The notes: generated from the letters alone by a model not told the origin. Shown: positions 13,088 through 24,705, numbered from the stretch's first letter. The stretch: DNA of 64,000 bases from Muscardinus avellanarius (GCA_963383645.1 OY726572.1:73736684-73800683); one strand, 5' to 3'. Made by a program: numbers and translations.

Positions 13088-13332
13088 CAAATAAAATATT
13101 CATATTGCATGTTTATTATGGTTTACTTCTTAAATATCATTCTTTCTTACTATTAAACTCTAATGCCATAAGTATAGGAATAATGTCTGTTTTGATTATC
13201 TGAGTATACTCATTGCCCTGCATACTGATTGGCATGTAGACATATTAGATTTGCAATTAATAGTTGTGGGATTTGAGGTCCTTTTGTTGTTATTTTGGGG
13301 TATTTGTTGTTTGTTTGTTTGTTTGTTTGTTT

Positions 13333-13400
13333 GATACTGTTTTGAAGTCCTCGGAATTGAGCCAGGATCTCACACATGATAGGCAAGTACTCTATAACTT
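13333..13400 (-). mobile_element. ID SINE fragment
   Basis: Antisense ID body: GGAATTGAGCCAGGATCTC, CATGATAGGCAAGTACTC. Preceded by a (GTTT)n run, its 3' tail side. Confidence 0.6.
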
Positions 13401-15329
13401 AAAAAAAAAAAAGAAAGAAAAAGAAAGAAAAAATATCCAGGAATCTCATGAAACAACATCTTGAAACACTTCTCCGGTGAAGAGATTTTCAGTGGCGATG
13501 TTTATTGAAAGGTATTTCTAAATGTAGCTGGCTTTCCTCCAGTGTTAAAACCTGGATGACACAGTTTTGGGATGCTGTTGGTTCTTGTCCCTCCGGGAAC
13601 CTGAAAGGCAAAGAATGAGGCATACACAGGGCAGATTGGAAGAGGCCAGTCAGAGGACCTCACTCTTAGGCAAAGTCCCCACTGGCCACTGGTCCACAGC
13701 TTTTATTCATTCTAAAAGGAAGAGATTGAGTTATAGACACTGCTACCTATGTGCAGAGTCCAGGGAGTAATATTTAACTAGTAAAGGCGCAGGAAGAGCT
13801 AAAGTCAAACTGGGAAGAAGGCAGAACAATTGTAGAGAGTCTTGAGATAGTGTTTAGGAAGAAAACCACTGAGTATGTTCAGAAGATCCTAGAGACAATG
13901 TTTAACAAGTGGGATATTTGGGAGCTCGCCTGGCAAGAACACAGAGAAGTTTACCTTGGAGAAGCAGGCTGCTTTCAGAGAGTCCAGCCGTCTAATCATG
14001 GGTTTCCACAACCCTTAGATCTTTCCACAGCAAATGTTAACCCGTTCCTGGCAGTCACATTCTCCACAGCTAACATTTCCCTCTGTATTTGAATGACTTT
14101 GTCTTGCAAGTGTATGTGAGTGTTCTTTTATTGAGTTCATTTCCAGCATCATCCTAAGTAGATGTGGAACATGGTTCCCAGAATACTGACATGCCATTCG
14201 GTAAGTGGCTACCACTTCATGAGCTGCACCTGCACATAATTCTGAGTTTGTGCAGAAATAGAGACCTATTTACCGCAAGATGCTGCCTGTATCGCTTAAA
14301 AGGGAAATATGTTTGTCCTTTTCAACTGCTTTAATAAGAGCAGTAATCATTACTGAATCATGTTTCCTGCTTACAAGTTGTGGAACTGAGTATGGAACAC
14401 TTACTTCCCTTTAAAGTACTTTTTGTACAGGAGATGAACACACATGACTCCTAGCATTTCCCAGCCCCTGCTCCACTGGTTCAACTTTTAGGACTAATTT
14501 GAATGTACTCTGATTCAGTTTTTCTGCCTTCTTCTCTTGGTGCTAAAGTCCTCCTTTATACTAAAGCCTCGGAGAATGGGACTTGAATCCTTGCTGAACC
14601 CCTTCCTATGGTTTTCTTCTGTATGGGTTAGAAGTACTGAATATTGTTTCCAGATGCCTCGGCTAGTCTTGCTTCCAATGAAAAGATTGCTCTTACCCAT
14701 CACAGCATAAACACCAGACTCATAGCCTGGAGCATGGAATTCCTCAGCCCCTGTTCCTGCACTACCCCATTGGTTGCCACTGATGGTGATGCCTGTGAAG
14801 CCCATACTAAGGCATCACAGTGCTGATTGTCCTGTGACAGCCCCAGCCTTATCCTCTAGTTGGATTTCCAAGACTCTTGCCTATTCTCTTCTGTTAGCTC
14901 ACAGATTTTTCTAATATGCATGCTCATCATGTTACAGCAACACCAGAAAGAGGAAATTGGGGATCCTAAAATCCATGCTATGGCTGGTTGTTCCATGCAT
15001 CCCTGGGGATGTGTCAATTTGATTCCTTCTTTTAGTGTTAGCTCCGCTAGAAAACTAGGAATCATCATGACCTTCTTTTCCCAGGCATTAAGGAGATGGA
15101 GTAGTCTCAGAGTTACTTACTAGAGATATATGGGTTCAATGTTAGCACAACTTCAAAATAGCAGTGAGTCAGCCATGAGTGAGTGTACATGAAACTCACT
15201 GTACAGCTCACCCTTTCCTAAGTACCTGCTCCCTGGGCACTGTGCAGTGCCTGGCTTTCTGGCTTTCTCCTGCTATGTGACACAAATACAGCACATCACA
15301 GCTAGATGAGGCTATGGAAAACCTTAGTC
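13401..15329. other. Unique intron DNA
   Basis: No coding or repeat signal recognised; several short frames of 60-96 codons overlap on both strands without motifs. Confidence 0.55.
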
Positions 15330-15420
15330 CAGGGCTCTAGTTGCATATAATTTTCATTTTAGAAAATGTAGGCCCAGAGAGTAACTAGAACCTGTGATTC
15401 CAGTTCCATGATGAGACATG
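15330..15420 (-). mobile_element. MIR remnant
   Basis: TTTTCATTTTAGAAAATG then GGCCCAGAGAGTAACTAG matches antisense MIR core. Confidence 0.5.
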
Positions 15421-15554
15421 TCTCTCTGATTTAACATACCATAATGCTTAATTTACATGACTTTTAGATAAACTGATCTCATGAAACAAAGCATCTCTGT
15501 CTAAATTGTCCATCTTTCTGTTCAGAGAAAAAAATAATGATCAGGCTGGGACTA

Positions 15555-15755
15555 TGTAGTAGAAAGAATCAGATCTGTTTGTCAACCCTGGCTGGTGCCA
15601 CTACCTTCTATGTGACCTTAAGGAAGAATCTATCTGACGTTTCTTCTTTTTGGCATAAGATTGATGTCATTACCCAGGATAATTGTGTGAATTAATTAAG
15701 AGAAAGCATAGAAAGTACTTGGCAAAAAGCTCACACAAAGTAGGTGCTCCAAATT
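15555..15755 (+). mobile_element. MIR
   Basis: Order of MIR: TGTCAACCCTGGCTGGTGCC, TATGTGACCTTAAGGAAG, GATAATTGTGTGAATTAA, AAAGTACTTGGCA, AAAGTAGGTGCTC. Confidence 0.72.
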
Positions 15756-16451
15756 ATTTTTTTTTCTTTTACTGGAAGAAGGATGAGTTGGTGAATATTC
15801 ATTTTATATTTTATAATATTCTATTATTAATAATAACTGTGTAGAATAAAACTTGGCATTGAGTAAGGTTTGAGAGATTCCTTGGGTCCCATAGCTAAAC
15901 TTATTCAACAATCTAAGAGAATCTAATCATATATGTATATAAGACTGTCTCTTGTCATCTTTTCCTATCTGTCTTCACTGTTTGGGTCCTTTTAAAATTG
16001 GAGAGTGATACATCCTCCTACCCACTTCATGTTCTCCTGTTCTTTCCATCAACATTTCTATTACCCATAGATTTACCAAAGATCATTTATAGTTCTTCTT
16101 TCTCTTGTGCTGCCTAGAAGATGCTCTGCCACTTCTGGAGGAAGTTGTTAAAGCCCCATGAGTGACTGATGGAAGATCAGTTATGCTGCCTGTGAACCTT
16201 GCTGTCCAGGCATCCATCCATGAGCCAGGGGACCTGCAGATCTCCAAACAGTTGTGTTCCATTGTAATTTGGACTTAGGTACATAGATCACATAAAATTA
16301 GGCCAGTAGTTTGCAGTTTACAAGGCATATTCTCTTTCTAAAATTGTTTATATTTACAGTAGATAAATTTTTAATTTTTGAGTCTAGATTGGTAATGATC
16401 AGAGAACACTGAGATAAACTGTTGAATTCATGTTCAGGTCTATACAACATG
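15756..16451. other. Unique intron DNA
   Basis: Nothing recognised. Confidence 0.55.
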
Positions 16452-16453
16452 CG

Positions 16454-16484
<31 letters not shown>

Positions 16485-16570
16485 TTCTCATCTCTCTATA
16501 TAAATATATTCATACATATATATGTTCACATGAATATATGTATACATACACATATACAGATAGGTAGGGG
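16452..16570. repeat. (CT)n and AT/TACATA low-complexity tract
   Basis: About 14 CT units, then TATA/CATA-rich sequence. Confidence 0.85.
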
Positions 16571-16739
16571 TTCATATATATACATTTATGTAATTATGAT
16601 AAGTAAAATGCTCATTATTTCTATATATAAATAGATAGACTGACATATAAAGTGGTGGTTAGAACATGAAGAAAATGGAAGACCACATATTATGCTTTGA
16701 GTTTCTAATTGTGGGTTAAAAAATTTCTTTGGCTATAAA

Positions 16740-16870
16740 AAGTGAGTCAGTTTTATGTAGTCTAATTAGGCAATCAGTTGTTTTGCTTCTCTGCATTCAC
16801 AAAGAGCAATGGAAAACCGGAAGTGACTACACGTTGCTTAATTAGTCCAATTAAACACCTGCCTGAGACT
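16740..16870. promoter_or_regulatory. Candidate intronic regulatory stretch
   Basis: Repeat-free sequence with TAATTAG (16763-16769), ETS-type CCGGAAGT (16817-16824), TTAATTAG (16838-16845), CAATTAAA (16848-16855) and E-box CACCTG (16856-16861) within 100 bp. Motif clustering only; no conservation data. Confidence 0.3.
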
Positions 16871-17298
16871 TCCTGGCTTAGCAAAGTCCTCACTTCTCAA
16901 AATCACTAGCACATTGCTAAAAATATAACTTCAAAACGAAAACACTTAATTTGAAAAGTTGTTGAACTATTCTCTACTTTCTGTATGGAAAGTGTAAAGA
17001 AAATGCATATGAAATATGCATTGCTTAAAACAAAGAGTTTAGACTTTGCAATTAAACTTATTTAATTACACTGCACAGACACATTCAGTTTAGAAGTTTA
17101 TAAAAATACCACAAAAGAAGCTGATTATCTACACAAAACTATGGCCTGTGTTAAGGAATTCCATGAAATAATTAAATAAAGTAATGAGTTTTGTAGGGGT
17201 AAGCAGGATTCCTCCTGAACTCCGTCATAGCTTCAGTTAAGTCAAATAAATTACCTAGAAGGTTCCCTAAATTTTTTATATTCTGTTGTTAATATTTC

Positions 17299-18168
17299 TT
17301 TTTTGTGTGTGTGTGTGGAACTAGGGATTGAACCCAGGGCCATTTTACCTCTGAACTATACCCCCAGCCCTATTTATCATTCCTTATTTGGAAACAAGGT
17401 TTCACTAAGTAGTAGAGGGAGCTCAGGCTGGCTGTGAACCTGTGATCATCCTGCCCCAGCCTCCCAAGTGTACTAGTATTGGGAAGAGGCTTCAAAACGT
17501 ATTAATGTACCAGTATTGGGAAAGATTTCCAATTTTAAAAACATATCTTTGGTAGTGAAGAAATCCAGGAGCTGTGGGGAGAGGGCCAGCAGATTTCTCC
17601 ATGGATAATTAGCAAAAGAATAGAAGAAGCCTAGGGTCTTTTTACACTTCTAAAGAGAGGCAAAGTTCCTCAAGGATGTGAGGAAATCCCAGATTCCTGA
17701 CTAGCAATTTAACACATTTTGAGAGCATAACAAAAGGTGTAGGGTCTGTGCCTGAGACAGAGCTGCCCCTCCCTGCCTCAAAGGGAGTGGATCTGGCTGG
17801 GTTGGAGATAGAGCTGGAGACCTGGGAGAGATAGGGCAGCACATCTACATATCAAAGGACCTGCCCAGATCTGATCTGGCTGGCTATAAGAATGTTCCAC
17901 ATGTTGTATCTTTGGTGAATTTATTCGAACCACCCCCTAGTGACATCCTTGGGTACATGAGGCTTTAACTGTCTTCTGTATTTCTATCTTTTTAATAAAA
18001 TTCTTTAAATCTTTAGCAAGAGTCCGAACTAATGTCTATTTATCCTTAGCTCAGGACAAGAACCAGCAGTTTTTCTGTTTTTGCAGTTTGTTTGGGAGGA
18101 ATTAATCTTCTCTCCAAACCATAACACCAAGTACTGGGATTACAAGTGTCCATCATCATGCCTGGCTC
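17299..18168 (-). mobile_element. B1-dID SINE split by the sense solo LTR
   Basis: The ID half and most of B1 are at 17299-17468 (GGAACTAGGGATTGAACCC...GCCTCCCAAG). The B1 start resumes at 18132-18168 (TACTGGGATTACAAGTGTCC...GCCTGGCT). Removing the LTR restores a continuous SINE. Confidence 0.85.
17469..18126 (+). mobile_element. Solo LTR of an endogenous retrovirus, sense
   Basis: 658 bp with TG...CA ends (TGTACTAGTATTGGG to CCATAACA) and a 5-bp target duplication CCAAG at 17464-17468 and 18127-18131. A TATA-like CTATAAG lies near 17883 and the AATAAA signal at 17994-17999. It splits one minus-strand SINE. No gag, pol or env sequence adjoins it. The first 40 bp carry a short internal duplication of the LTR start. 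The relative at 18300-18974 is inverted. Confidence 0.85.
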
Positions 18169-18179
18169 AATATTATTTT

Positions 18180-18222
18180 CTCCTCCTCCTCCTCCTCCTC
18201 CTCCTCCTCCTCCTTCTCCTCC

Positions 18223-18277
<55 letters not shown>

Positions 18278-18278
18278 T
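18180..18278. repeat. (TCC)n then (TTA)n microsatellite
   Basis: About 14 TCC units followed by about 18 TTA units, at the tail of the split SINE and in the spacer between the two inverted LTRs. Confidence 0.92.
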
Positions 18279-19158
18279 TGCAGTTCTGGGGATGGAATCT
18301 GTTATGGGGAAATGTGTTACAGTGTGGGAATGATATGGTTTTGGGGAAATTGTCTCTGGGGACCCCTGTTTGTTAGGGTCCCGGGCACAATTTCCCTCAA
18401 ACCACAACAAACCCCCCCAAAAAAACCAGGAAAACCACAGATTCTTGTCCTGAGCTAAGGATAAGTATACATAGCTCGGAAACTTGCTGAAGATTTAAAG
18501 AAGTTTATTAAAAAGATAGTAATACAGAAAATAGTTACAGCCCCATGCCAATGGCATGGGGTGGGGGTCGAGCCAATTCACCACCCAAAGATACAGCCCA
18601 TGGGTCAGACTTTTTATACCCATGACCTCCATCTTGTTTATGTAATTCTGAAGTAGTAAATGTCCCTGTAAGGTTCCTCCCCAAGCAAGGTGTGGCAAGG
18701 TGTCTCCTTTCATGAAGATCAAAGGTCTATCCTAGCTAGATTATTAAGTAGAGATCTGTCTTTAGAAAGAGGAAGCCCTCGCTCCCCTCTCCTATTGACT
18801 TGCTAATTACTTTGAGCTAAGTCAATCTAAGTTTCAGTAGCTGTTTGCTTCCTGACCAAAGCCAGGCCTTTCTCTCTCCAGATCTGCCATTTTTGACACA
18901 ATTATTTCTGAAATATATCTATTAATAATCAGAGCTTTCTCAAATCTTTCTAAGCCATTCCCAATATTGGTACAGAACCCAGGGACAATCTACCTCCGAG
19001 CTCTACCCCCAGCCCTATTTTTTATTCTTTATTTTGAAACAACATCTCACTGAATTGCAAAGGGCCTCACTAAGTAGCTCAAGATGTCCTCAAATAGCAT
19101 TCCTCCTGGCTCAGCCTCTCAAATGCTGGGATTAAAAGCATGTGCCACCATGCCAGAC
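18277..19158 (-). mobile_element. B1-dID SINE split by the antisense solo LTR
   Basis: The 3' end is at 18277-18299 (TTGCAGTTCTGGGGATGGAA) and the rest at 18975-19158 (GAACCCAGGGACAATC...ATGCCAGAC). Its A-rich tail has become the (TTA)n/(TCC)n tracts to the left. Confidence 0.82.
18300..18974 (-). mobile_element. Solo LTR of the same retrovirus family, antisense
   Basis: 675 bp. On the minus strand it runs from TGTACCAATATTGGG to CCCCATAACA, with target duplication GAATC (18295-18299) and GAACC (18975-18979, one mismatch). The TATA motif is GTATAAAAAG (minus, about 18611-18620) and the AATAAA signal is at 18509-18504. The R-U5 part is close to the sense copy (shared stretch ending CCTTAGCTCAGGACAAGAA); U3 is more diverged, so these look like two separate insertions of one family. 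It splits a minus-strand SINE. Confidence 0.85.
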
Positions 19159-19199
19159 TTTTCTTAATTTTGACATAAGAAAACTCATTCTTAGTTTAC

Positions 19200-19386
19200 T
19201 TTTGTAATCCCAGTATTTAGGATGTTGAGACCAAGGACTGCAGGTTTGAAGCCAGCCTCAGCAATTTAGTGGGACCCTCAGCAATTCAGCTAGGCCCTAT
19301 TTAAAAATAAAATTAAAAAGAACTGGTGGTGTAGCTCAGAGGTAGAACACTCTGGATTTAATATCTAGTACAAAAAAGAATAAAAA
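19200..19386 (+). mobile_element. B1-dID SINE, diverged
   Basis: TTTGTAATCCCAGTATTTAGG to TCTAGTACAAAAAAG. The extreme 5' end is missing. Confidence 0.75.
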
Positions 19387-19465
19387 CTTCTTAAATTAGA
19401 ACTATCCTACTTATTTTAATCTGTCTCACTGGATTTAGGGGACAGATTTCAAATGTTTGTATATA

Positions 19466-19675
19466 TGCTGGGAATGATGGTGCACACTTGTAATCCCAGC
19501 ATTTGGGAGGCTGAGACAAGAGGATTGTGGTTCATGGACAGCCTCAACTACTTAACAAGGCCTTTTGCAACTCAGTGAGACACTGTTTCAAAATAAAGAA
19601 TTGTAAATAGGACTGAGGGTATAGCTCAGAGACAAAATGCCCCTGGGTTTCACCCCCAGTACCGCCCCAAAAAAT
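19466..19675 (+). mobile_element. B1-dID SINE
   Basis: GCTGGGAATGATGGTGCAC to CCCCCAGTACCGCCCC plus an A run. Confidence 0.88.
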
Positions 19676-19779
19676 TATATATAAAATTTACCATCATGGA
19701 CCAGAAGTCAAATATTTTATTTAATTAACATACAGAATATAAGAGTTTGAAATAATGTAGGAATAATTTCTAACTAATC

Positions 19780-19862
19780 GTTGGAAAAAAATTGAGGCCT
19801 GAAGAGATTTATTGACCTTAGTAATACACTGATGATAAATAGCTGTTTGGCGGCTCAAGTTC
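19780..19862 (-). mobile_element. MIR remnant
   Basis: AAATTGAGGCCTGAAGAG then GCTGTTTGGCGGCTCAAG. Confidence 0.45.
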
Positions 19863-20001
19863 AGATATTCTGATTTTATGTCCAGGACCCTTTCCTTGTC
19901 ATGGTTGATGGATGGCTGTGTGGTCAGTATTATTTGGGGATCTACCTATTTTGTGAGAGAGCAAAGTACCTTAAGTAAATTGTCATATTTAAAGCTTACA
20001 A

Positions 20002-20110
20002 CTGGGCTGGGATATAGCTCAGTGTCAAAGCACTTGCCTGGCAAGTACATCGCCCTGTGTTCAATCCTCAGTCCAAAAAAAAAGACAAAAATAAAAATAA
20101 AAAAATAAAG
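20002..20110 (+). mobile_element. ID SINE
   Basis: GGGCTGGGATATAGCTCAGT...TTCAATCCTCAGTCC and a long A-rich tail. Confidence 0.78.
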
Positions 20111-20119
20111 CTTACAATC

Positions 20120-20232
20120 TATTTAAAGATTATTATTAATCTTCATTTTTTAAAACAGGAAACTGAGTCCCTGATTCAGTCATTTCTAATCCAGCTTAGA
20201 AATGGCAGGTCCAAAGCCTCCTTCTCTTCCAC
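20120..20232 (-). mobile_element. MIR remnant
   Basis: TTAATCTTCATTTTTTAAAA, CAGGAAACTGAGTCCCTG and AAATGGCAGGTCCAAAGCC. Confidence 0.5.
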
Positions 20233-21444
20233 ACCCCATACTGCTTCCTTTTACTGACTTTTCGCCACAATATTGAATACATCAGTGTTCAATCCAGGAC
20301 CCATTTGACAATTTATGAAACTGCTCATATTAGTTTTAAAGAACAATGATACACTGAACTAGAAAACAAGCTGCTTGCTTTCTTGTGAATTGCCCCAATA
20401 AAGGTTCACAAGAAGAGTCTGGACAAGCATAATTACAGCCTGCTTATCTCTCCCCACCCCTTTATTTGATCATCAGTCTCCTGGAACCTTCTGCGAGGTA
20501 ATGTTTCTGGAAGGCAGGTGACAGTGTGGCTGGACATTCAAGGGGAAAGTTGGTGTCCTGTCTGCAATGACGACCCCGCAGGAAAATGTCAAATGTGCTC
20601 TTTACTCAAGTCATTGGCATTTTACCAGCAGTTTGTAGTTTAATGGGAGAACAATAATTTATACTTACATATAAAAACAGAAAATGTCAGTAGATGATGT
20701 AACTGTTTCTTTGCCAAAAAACAGAGAGTCTTAAAACAAAGTATATCATGCATCCTGTAATGAAACTGGGCACCCACATCAGTTTTCCTGCTATGAAAAC
20801 AGTTGGTTTTAGTTTTAGAATTTTGTATGGTGCATTAAATAAGCTGGTGACCACTATCTTAAGGGAATATGCTATATGTGTCAGACAAATTAAAACCTGA
20901 ATTATTATTCTTTGACAGGCTTTATGACCACTTGCAGGCAGATTTCTCAATACTTTGATGAATTTATCTGAGAAAGAAGGATAATATGTTAATTTCCTCA
21001 CTCCCCGATACATATGCTATTTGTAATTAATTGGGCCTCTCTGGGTAGTGCTTAGGGTTTAGGATTCTATTAAGGAAAGAGCAAGGTGCCATTATTAATC
21101 ATGATTTGTTTGGATTCTGGGATAGAAAGCAATCAACAACAGAAAGAATGAGATGTTGGTGGAATTTTTCTGCTTTTTGTTTTTTATATGTGCTAGCAGG
21201 AAAAAATGATTGTTAAATGTATCCCTCTATGGCTTCAAAGTGTCATTTATTTTATATGCAACTAATAATGAGGGATGTATGCTAATTAGAAATGCTAATG
21301 GATTTTTAACTTTAATATTATTTCCAGTTTTTTTAGTTTATTATGATCAAATCATCCTTATCAATATCTCCAAAAATATCTTCGAGTGAAACTTACATTT
21401 TAAGTAGGGGTATTTGACAGAGTATTTATTAAAATATATGTCAA
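20233..21444. other. Unique intron DNA
   Basis: No repeats recognised; a 108-codon minus frame (20687-21013) has no identifiable domain. Confidence 0.55.
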
Positions 21445-21560
21445 TGCAGGGCGTGGTGGCACACACTTGTAATCTTTGCACTTGGGAGGCGGAGACAGGA
21501 GGATTGCACAGGTTCAAAGCCAGCCTCCCTGGATTAAGAGACCCTGTTTTCAAATTAAAA

Positions 21561-21622
<62 letters not shown>

Positions 21623-21682
21623 GGCAGTGTAGCCCGTAGGTAGAAGGGTTTCCAGGAACCCCAATACCACAAAAAGAAAACA
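21445..21682 (+). mobile_element. B1-dID SINE with expanded (TA)n linker
   Basis: CTTAAGAGACC-type left half (GCAGGGCGTGGTGG...GGATTAAGAGACCCTG). The A-rich linker has turned into a (TA)n tract at 21569-21620. The ID half follows (GGCAGTGTAGCCCGTAGG...CCAATACCAC). Confidence 0.87.
21569..21620. repeat. (TA)n microsatellite
   Basis: About 26 TA units inside a SINE linker. Confidence 0.93.
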
Positions 21683-21683
21683 T

Positions 21684-21752
21684 TAGATAGATAGGTAGGT
21701 AGGTAGGTAGGTAGATAGATAGATAGATGGATAGATAGGTAGACAGATACAG
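21684..21752. repeat. (GATA)n/(GGTA)n tetranucleotide tract
   Basis: Mixed TAGA and TAGG tetranucleotides at the tail of the preceding SINE. Confidence 0.9.
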
Positions 21753-22481
21753 ATAAAACCAAAAACTCAAGGTAGCACATGCTCCTGTGTGCACGTGTAC
21801 ACACACATATGCACTCATACACAGACACAAATATAGGCTAGAATATAAATTTAATATTTGCTATAAAACATAAAATAGATTGTTTTTATCTGGTAAGAGG
21901 AGGCTTCTGTACTTTCCTCATGAACAATCTGTGAAAATTTTAAGATATTGCATAAGCTTGATAGTTTGTTATTTTCTACCTTACTGACTAACATGCCATC
22001 TCAGGGACTCTTCTTATTTCTTTTTTAGCTCCAGGTTTGCTGAATGCAGTTGAAAGTAACTTTTTCTGATTAACACATTGACTAATTTATTTTTCTGCAT
22101 TCACATTCATTAACGATATTCCAAAACCCCAGTCTGTAGGTCTAAGTGATAATGGTTGGTGTGGTAGCTCTTGACCAATAGACCTGTTCGTGCTTGAGCT
22201 TTTGTACTCAGTTATAGCTTGAGTTGTGCCTATCATTTTGGTCAAAATATTTGTGGGTAAGAAAAGGAAGAGATGTGGAGGGGGTGGAAATGGTAAGGAT
22301 TCTAGTGGATGCAAGATCTAGCTGACAGGTAGATTAGGACTGGAAGTATTGAGTGAGATATCCTGATATTTGGGATATCACAAAGTGTTTATCAGTAGTC
22401 TTTAATGTGTTCTCAAATTGGAAAAAAGGAGGAAAATATAATTTACCTTTGTTTCTTATTTTTTACTAACAAATATAGCTT
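21753..22481. other. Unique intron DNA
   Basis: Nothing recognised. Confidence 0.55.
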
Positions 22482-22689
22482 TTGTGGGGGGGGTACTGGG
22501 GACTGAACCCAGGGGCATTCTACCTCTGGGATACACCTTCAGCCCTTTTCATTTTCTATTTTGAAACAGGATCTCACTTCAGTTGCTGAGGGTCTTGCTA
22601 AATTACTGAGGTTGACCTAGAACCCTGCGATCCTCTTGTCTCAGCTTTCCAGGTACTTGGATTATAGGCATGCACCACCATACTTGGCT
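22482..22689 (-). mobile_element. B1-dID SINE
   Basis: GGTACTGGGGACTGAACCC to CACCACCATACTTGGCT, antisense. Confidence 0.86.
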
Positions 22690-22942
22690 TATTTCTACAA
22701 CCTAAAATATTCCAATACAATTCTTCCACTTAGCAAAACTGATGTGTATTTTCTTCTTAAAATACCTAAGGAACAAAAAAAAATGTAATTATCCATTAGG
22801 AAATTTAAAGTAAGTATTTATAAAAACATCAGCCTATACAGCTAGTGATTATAAAGCTAGTGGTTATATCCACCTATATTTTAGTCATATCTTATTATAT
22901 CTGTGTTAATGCTATGTTAATGTCACAATTTCCTGAAGACAT

Positions 22943-23306
22943 TGTGTTAGTTAGCTTTCTGTTGCTATAGTAAAAATCAGGTTATAAAGAGAAGAGTTTT
23001 GTTTCATGTTGTAGAGGTTTCAGGTGGTGACTGTTTGGTCACACTGCTGCTTCTGGGCCTGTGGTGAAGACGCTCATCATGGTGAGGAGCCTGTGGTTGA
23101 ACAAGGCCTCTCTTCTCATAACTTGGATGCAAAACAAAGGAAAGATGTGGGGTCCTGCTATCTTTTTCAAGAGCATATGCTAGTCAACTGAAGATTTCCC
23201 ACTGGTGTCTGCTTCTTAAAGCTTTCACCATCTTATTTTGCCACTCTGTGGATGTAGCCTCCAACAAATAAACCTTTCAGGGACATTTAAGATTCAGACT
23301 ATAGCA
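22943..23306 (+). mobile_element. MaLR-like (ERVL-MaLR) LTR
   Basis: It opens with GTTAGTTAGCTTTCTGTTGC, followed by a GTTTCATG region, CTTCTGGGCCTGTGG and a CACCATCTTATTTTGCC region, and closes near GACTATAGCAG. The order is that of MST/THE1-type LTRs. No internal sequence. Confidence 0.65.
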
Positions 23307-23651
23307 GACAGTAACTAGCTCCTTGAAATGTCATATTTAATAAATCTTAGATTCAGTAGTTAGAGCTTGAACAAAACGTTCCAATATGACGTGAAAACTT
23401 GAGATTTGTAATCTTTGCCTCTGTAGTGAAGAAAAACAAAACAAAACAAAACAAAATTCTGCCGTGAGAAACATTACTAAATGGCTATCAAGTTATTAAA
23501 AAAAAACATTGAAATATGAAAACAATGGTTTCCCCAAACCATTCAGCAACAAGGACTTGACCATTTAAAAATTTTTTATATGGAAAATGGAAGTTCATAC
23601 CCAGAAATTTACAGGAAAAAAAAAAAGAAAAGGTGTTGGAGTGCTTCATAG
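23307..23651. other. Unique intron DNA
   Basis: A short (AAAAC)n run at 23432-23455; nothing else. Confidence 0.55.
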
Positions 23652-23665
23652 AAAGTGTGAAACAG

Positions 23666-23863
23666 GAACTGGGTGCACACTTGTAATCCCAGTATTTGGG
23701 TGGCTGAGATAGGAGGACGGCAGGTTCATGACCTCAACTACTTAATGAGGCCCTCTGTAACTAAGTGAGACCCTGTATCCAAATAAAGAATAAAAAATTG
23801 GGCTGGGAATGTAGCTCACAGGTAGAATGTCCATGGGTTCAGTCCTCAGTGCCACATACAAAA
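23666..23863 (+). mobile_element. B1-dID SINE with target duplication
   Basis: Flanked by AAAGTGTGAAACAG at 23652-23665 and 23864-23877. Lacks the usual GGCGTGGTGG start; otherwise a normal copy. Confidence 0.87.
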
Positions 23864-23877
23864 AAAGTGTGAAACAG

Positions 23878-24094
23878 AAGCTGAGCATGGTGGCATAGGC
23901 TTGTAAGCTTAGCACTTAGAAGGCTGAGACAGGAGGGTCACAGGTTTGCAGCTAGCCCCAACTACTTAGTGAAAGCTCCCTGCAAATTAGTGAGACACTG
24001 TTTCAAAATAAAAAAAAAATAATAAAAAATAGAGCTAAGGGGTGTAGTTCAGAGGTAGAATGCACCTGGGTTCAATCTTCAGTACCCTCCACAA
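23878..24094 (+). mobile_element. B1-dID SINE, second insertion at the same target
   Basis: Begins directly after the right repeat of the previous SINE. Its own right flank AAAATGTGAAAAAG (24095-24108) is a third, diverged copy of that site. Confidence 0.83.
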
Positions 24095-24472
24095 AAATGT
24101 GAAAAAGGTGGGTAAAGCTTTATCTTCTAAGTGTTACATCAGAATATAATAGTATTCAAAAGCAATAAGATAAATTAGAAAGTTTGTACATATCTCTGTG
24201 TAAATGTGTATATGTATAGTCAGATATATTCCATTATAGAGAATGTATGTTGTTTATTTTTCTGAATAGTCATATATTCTTGAACCAATAATATGTCATA
24301 CACTTTAAACAGTACTCACAAAATAGATGTTTTAAAAGAATGATATGATATGCCGGGCATGGTGGTGCACACTTGTAATCCCCACGCTTGGGAGGTGGAG
24401 ACAGGAGGATCGCACAGGTTCAAAGCCAGCCTTGCTGGCTTAAGAGATCCTGTTTCAAAAAATAAATAAATA

Positions 24473-24655
24473 GCCGGCGTGGTGGCCTACACTTGTTATC
24501 CTCATGCTTGGGAGGCAAGGACAGGAGGATCGCGCAGGTTCGAAGCCAGCTGTGCTGGCTTAAGAGACCCTGTTTCCAAATAAAAATATAAAAAATAGGT
24601 CTGGGAGTGTAGCCCGTAGGTAGAAGGGCTTCTAGAAACCCCAGTACTTCAAAAA

Positions 24656-24703
<48 letters not shown>

Positions 24704-24705
24704 AA
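24473..24705 (+). mobile_element. B1-dID SINE nested in another SINE
   Basis: GCCGGCGTGGTGGCC start, full B1 and ID halves, and an (AAAT)n tail at 24651-24703. Inserted into the A-rich linker of the host SINE. Confidence 0.85.
24651..24703. repeat. (AAAT)n microsatellite, SINE tail
   Basis: About 13 AAAT units. Confidence 0.93.

Noticed and set aside
18081..18458. 125-codon and 76-codon frames rich in leucine, proline and isoleucine
   Set aside because: They translate the (TCC)n and (TTA)n microsatellites and LTR sequence; no protein.
21347..21830. Frames with long IY or YIYI repeats
   Set aside because: They are translations of the (TA)n and (GATA)n tracts within a SINE.
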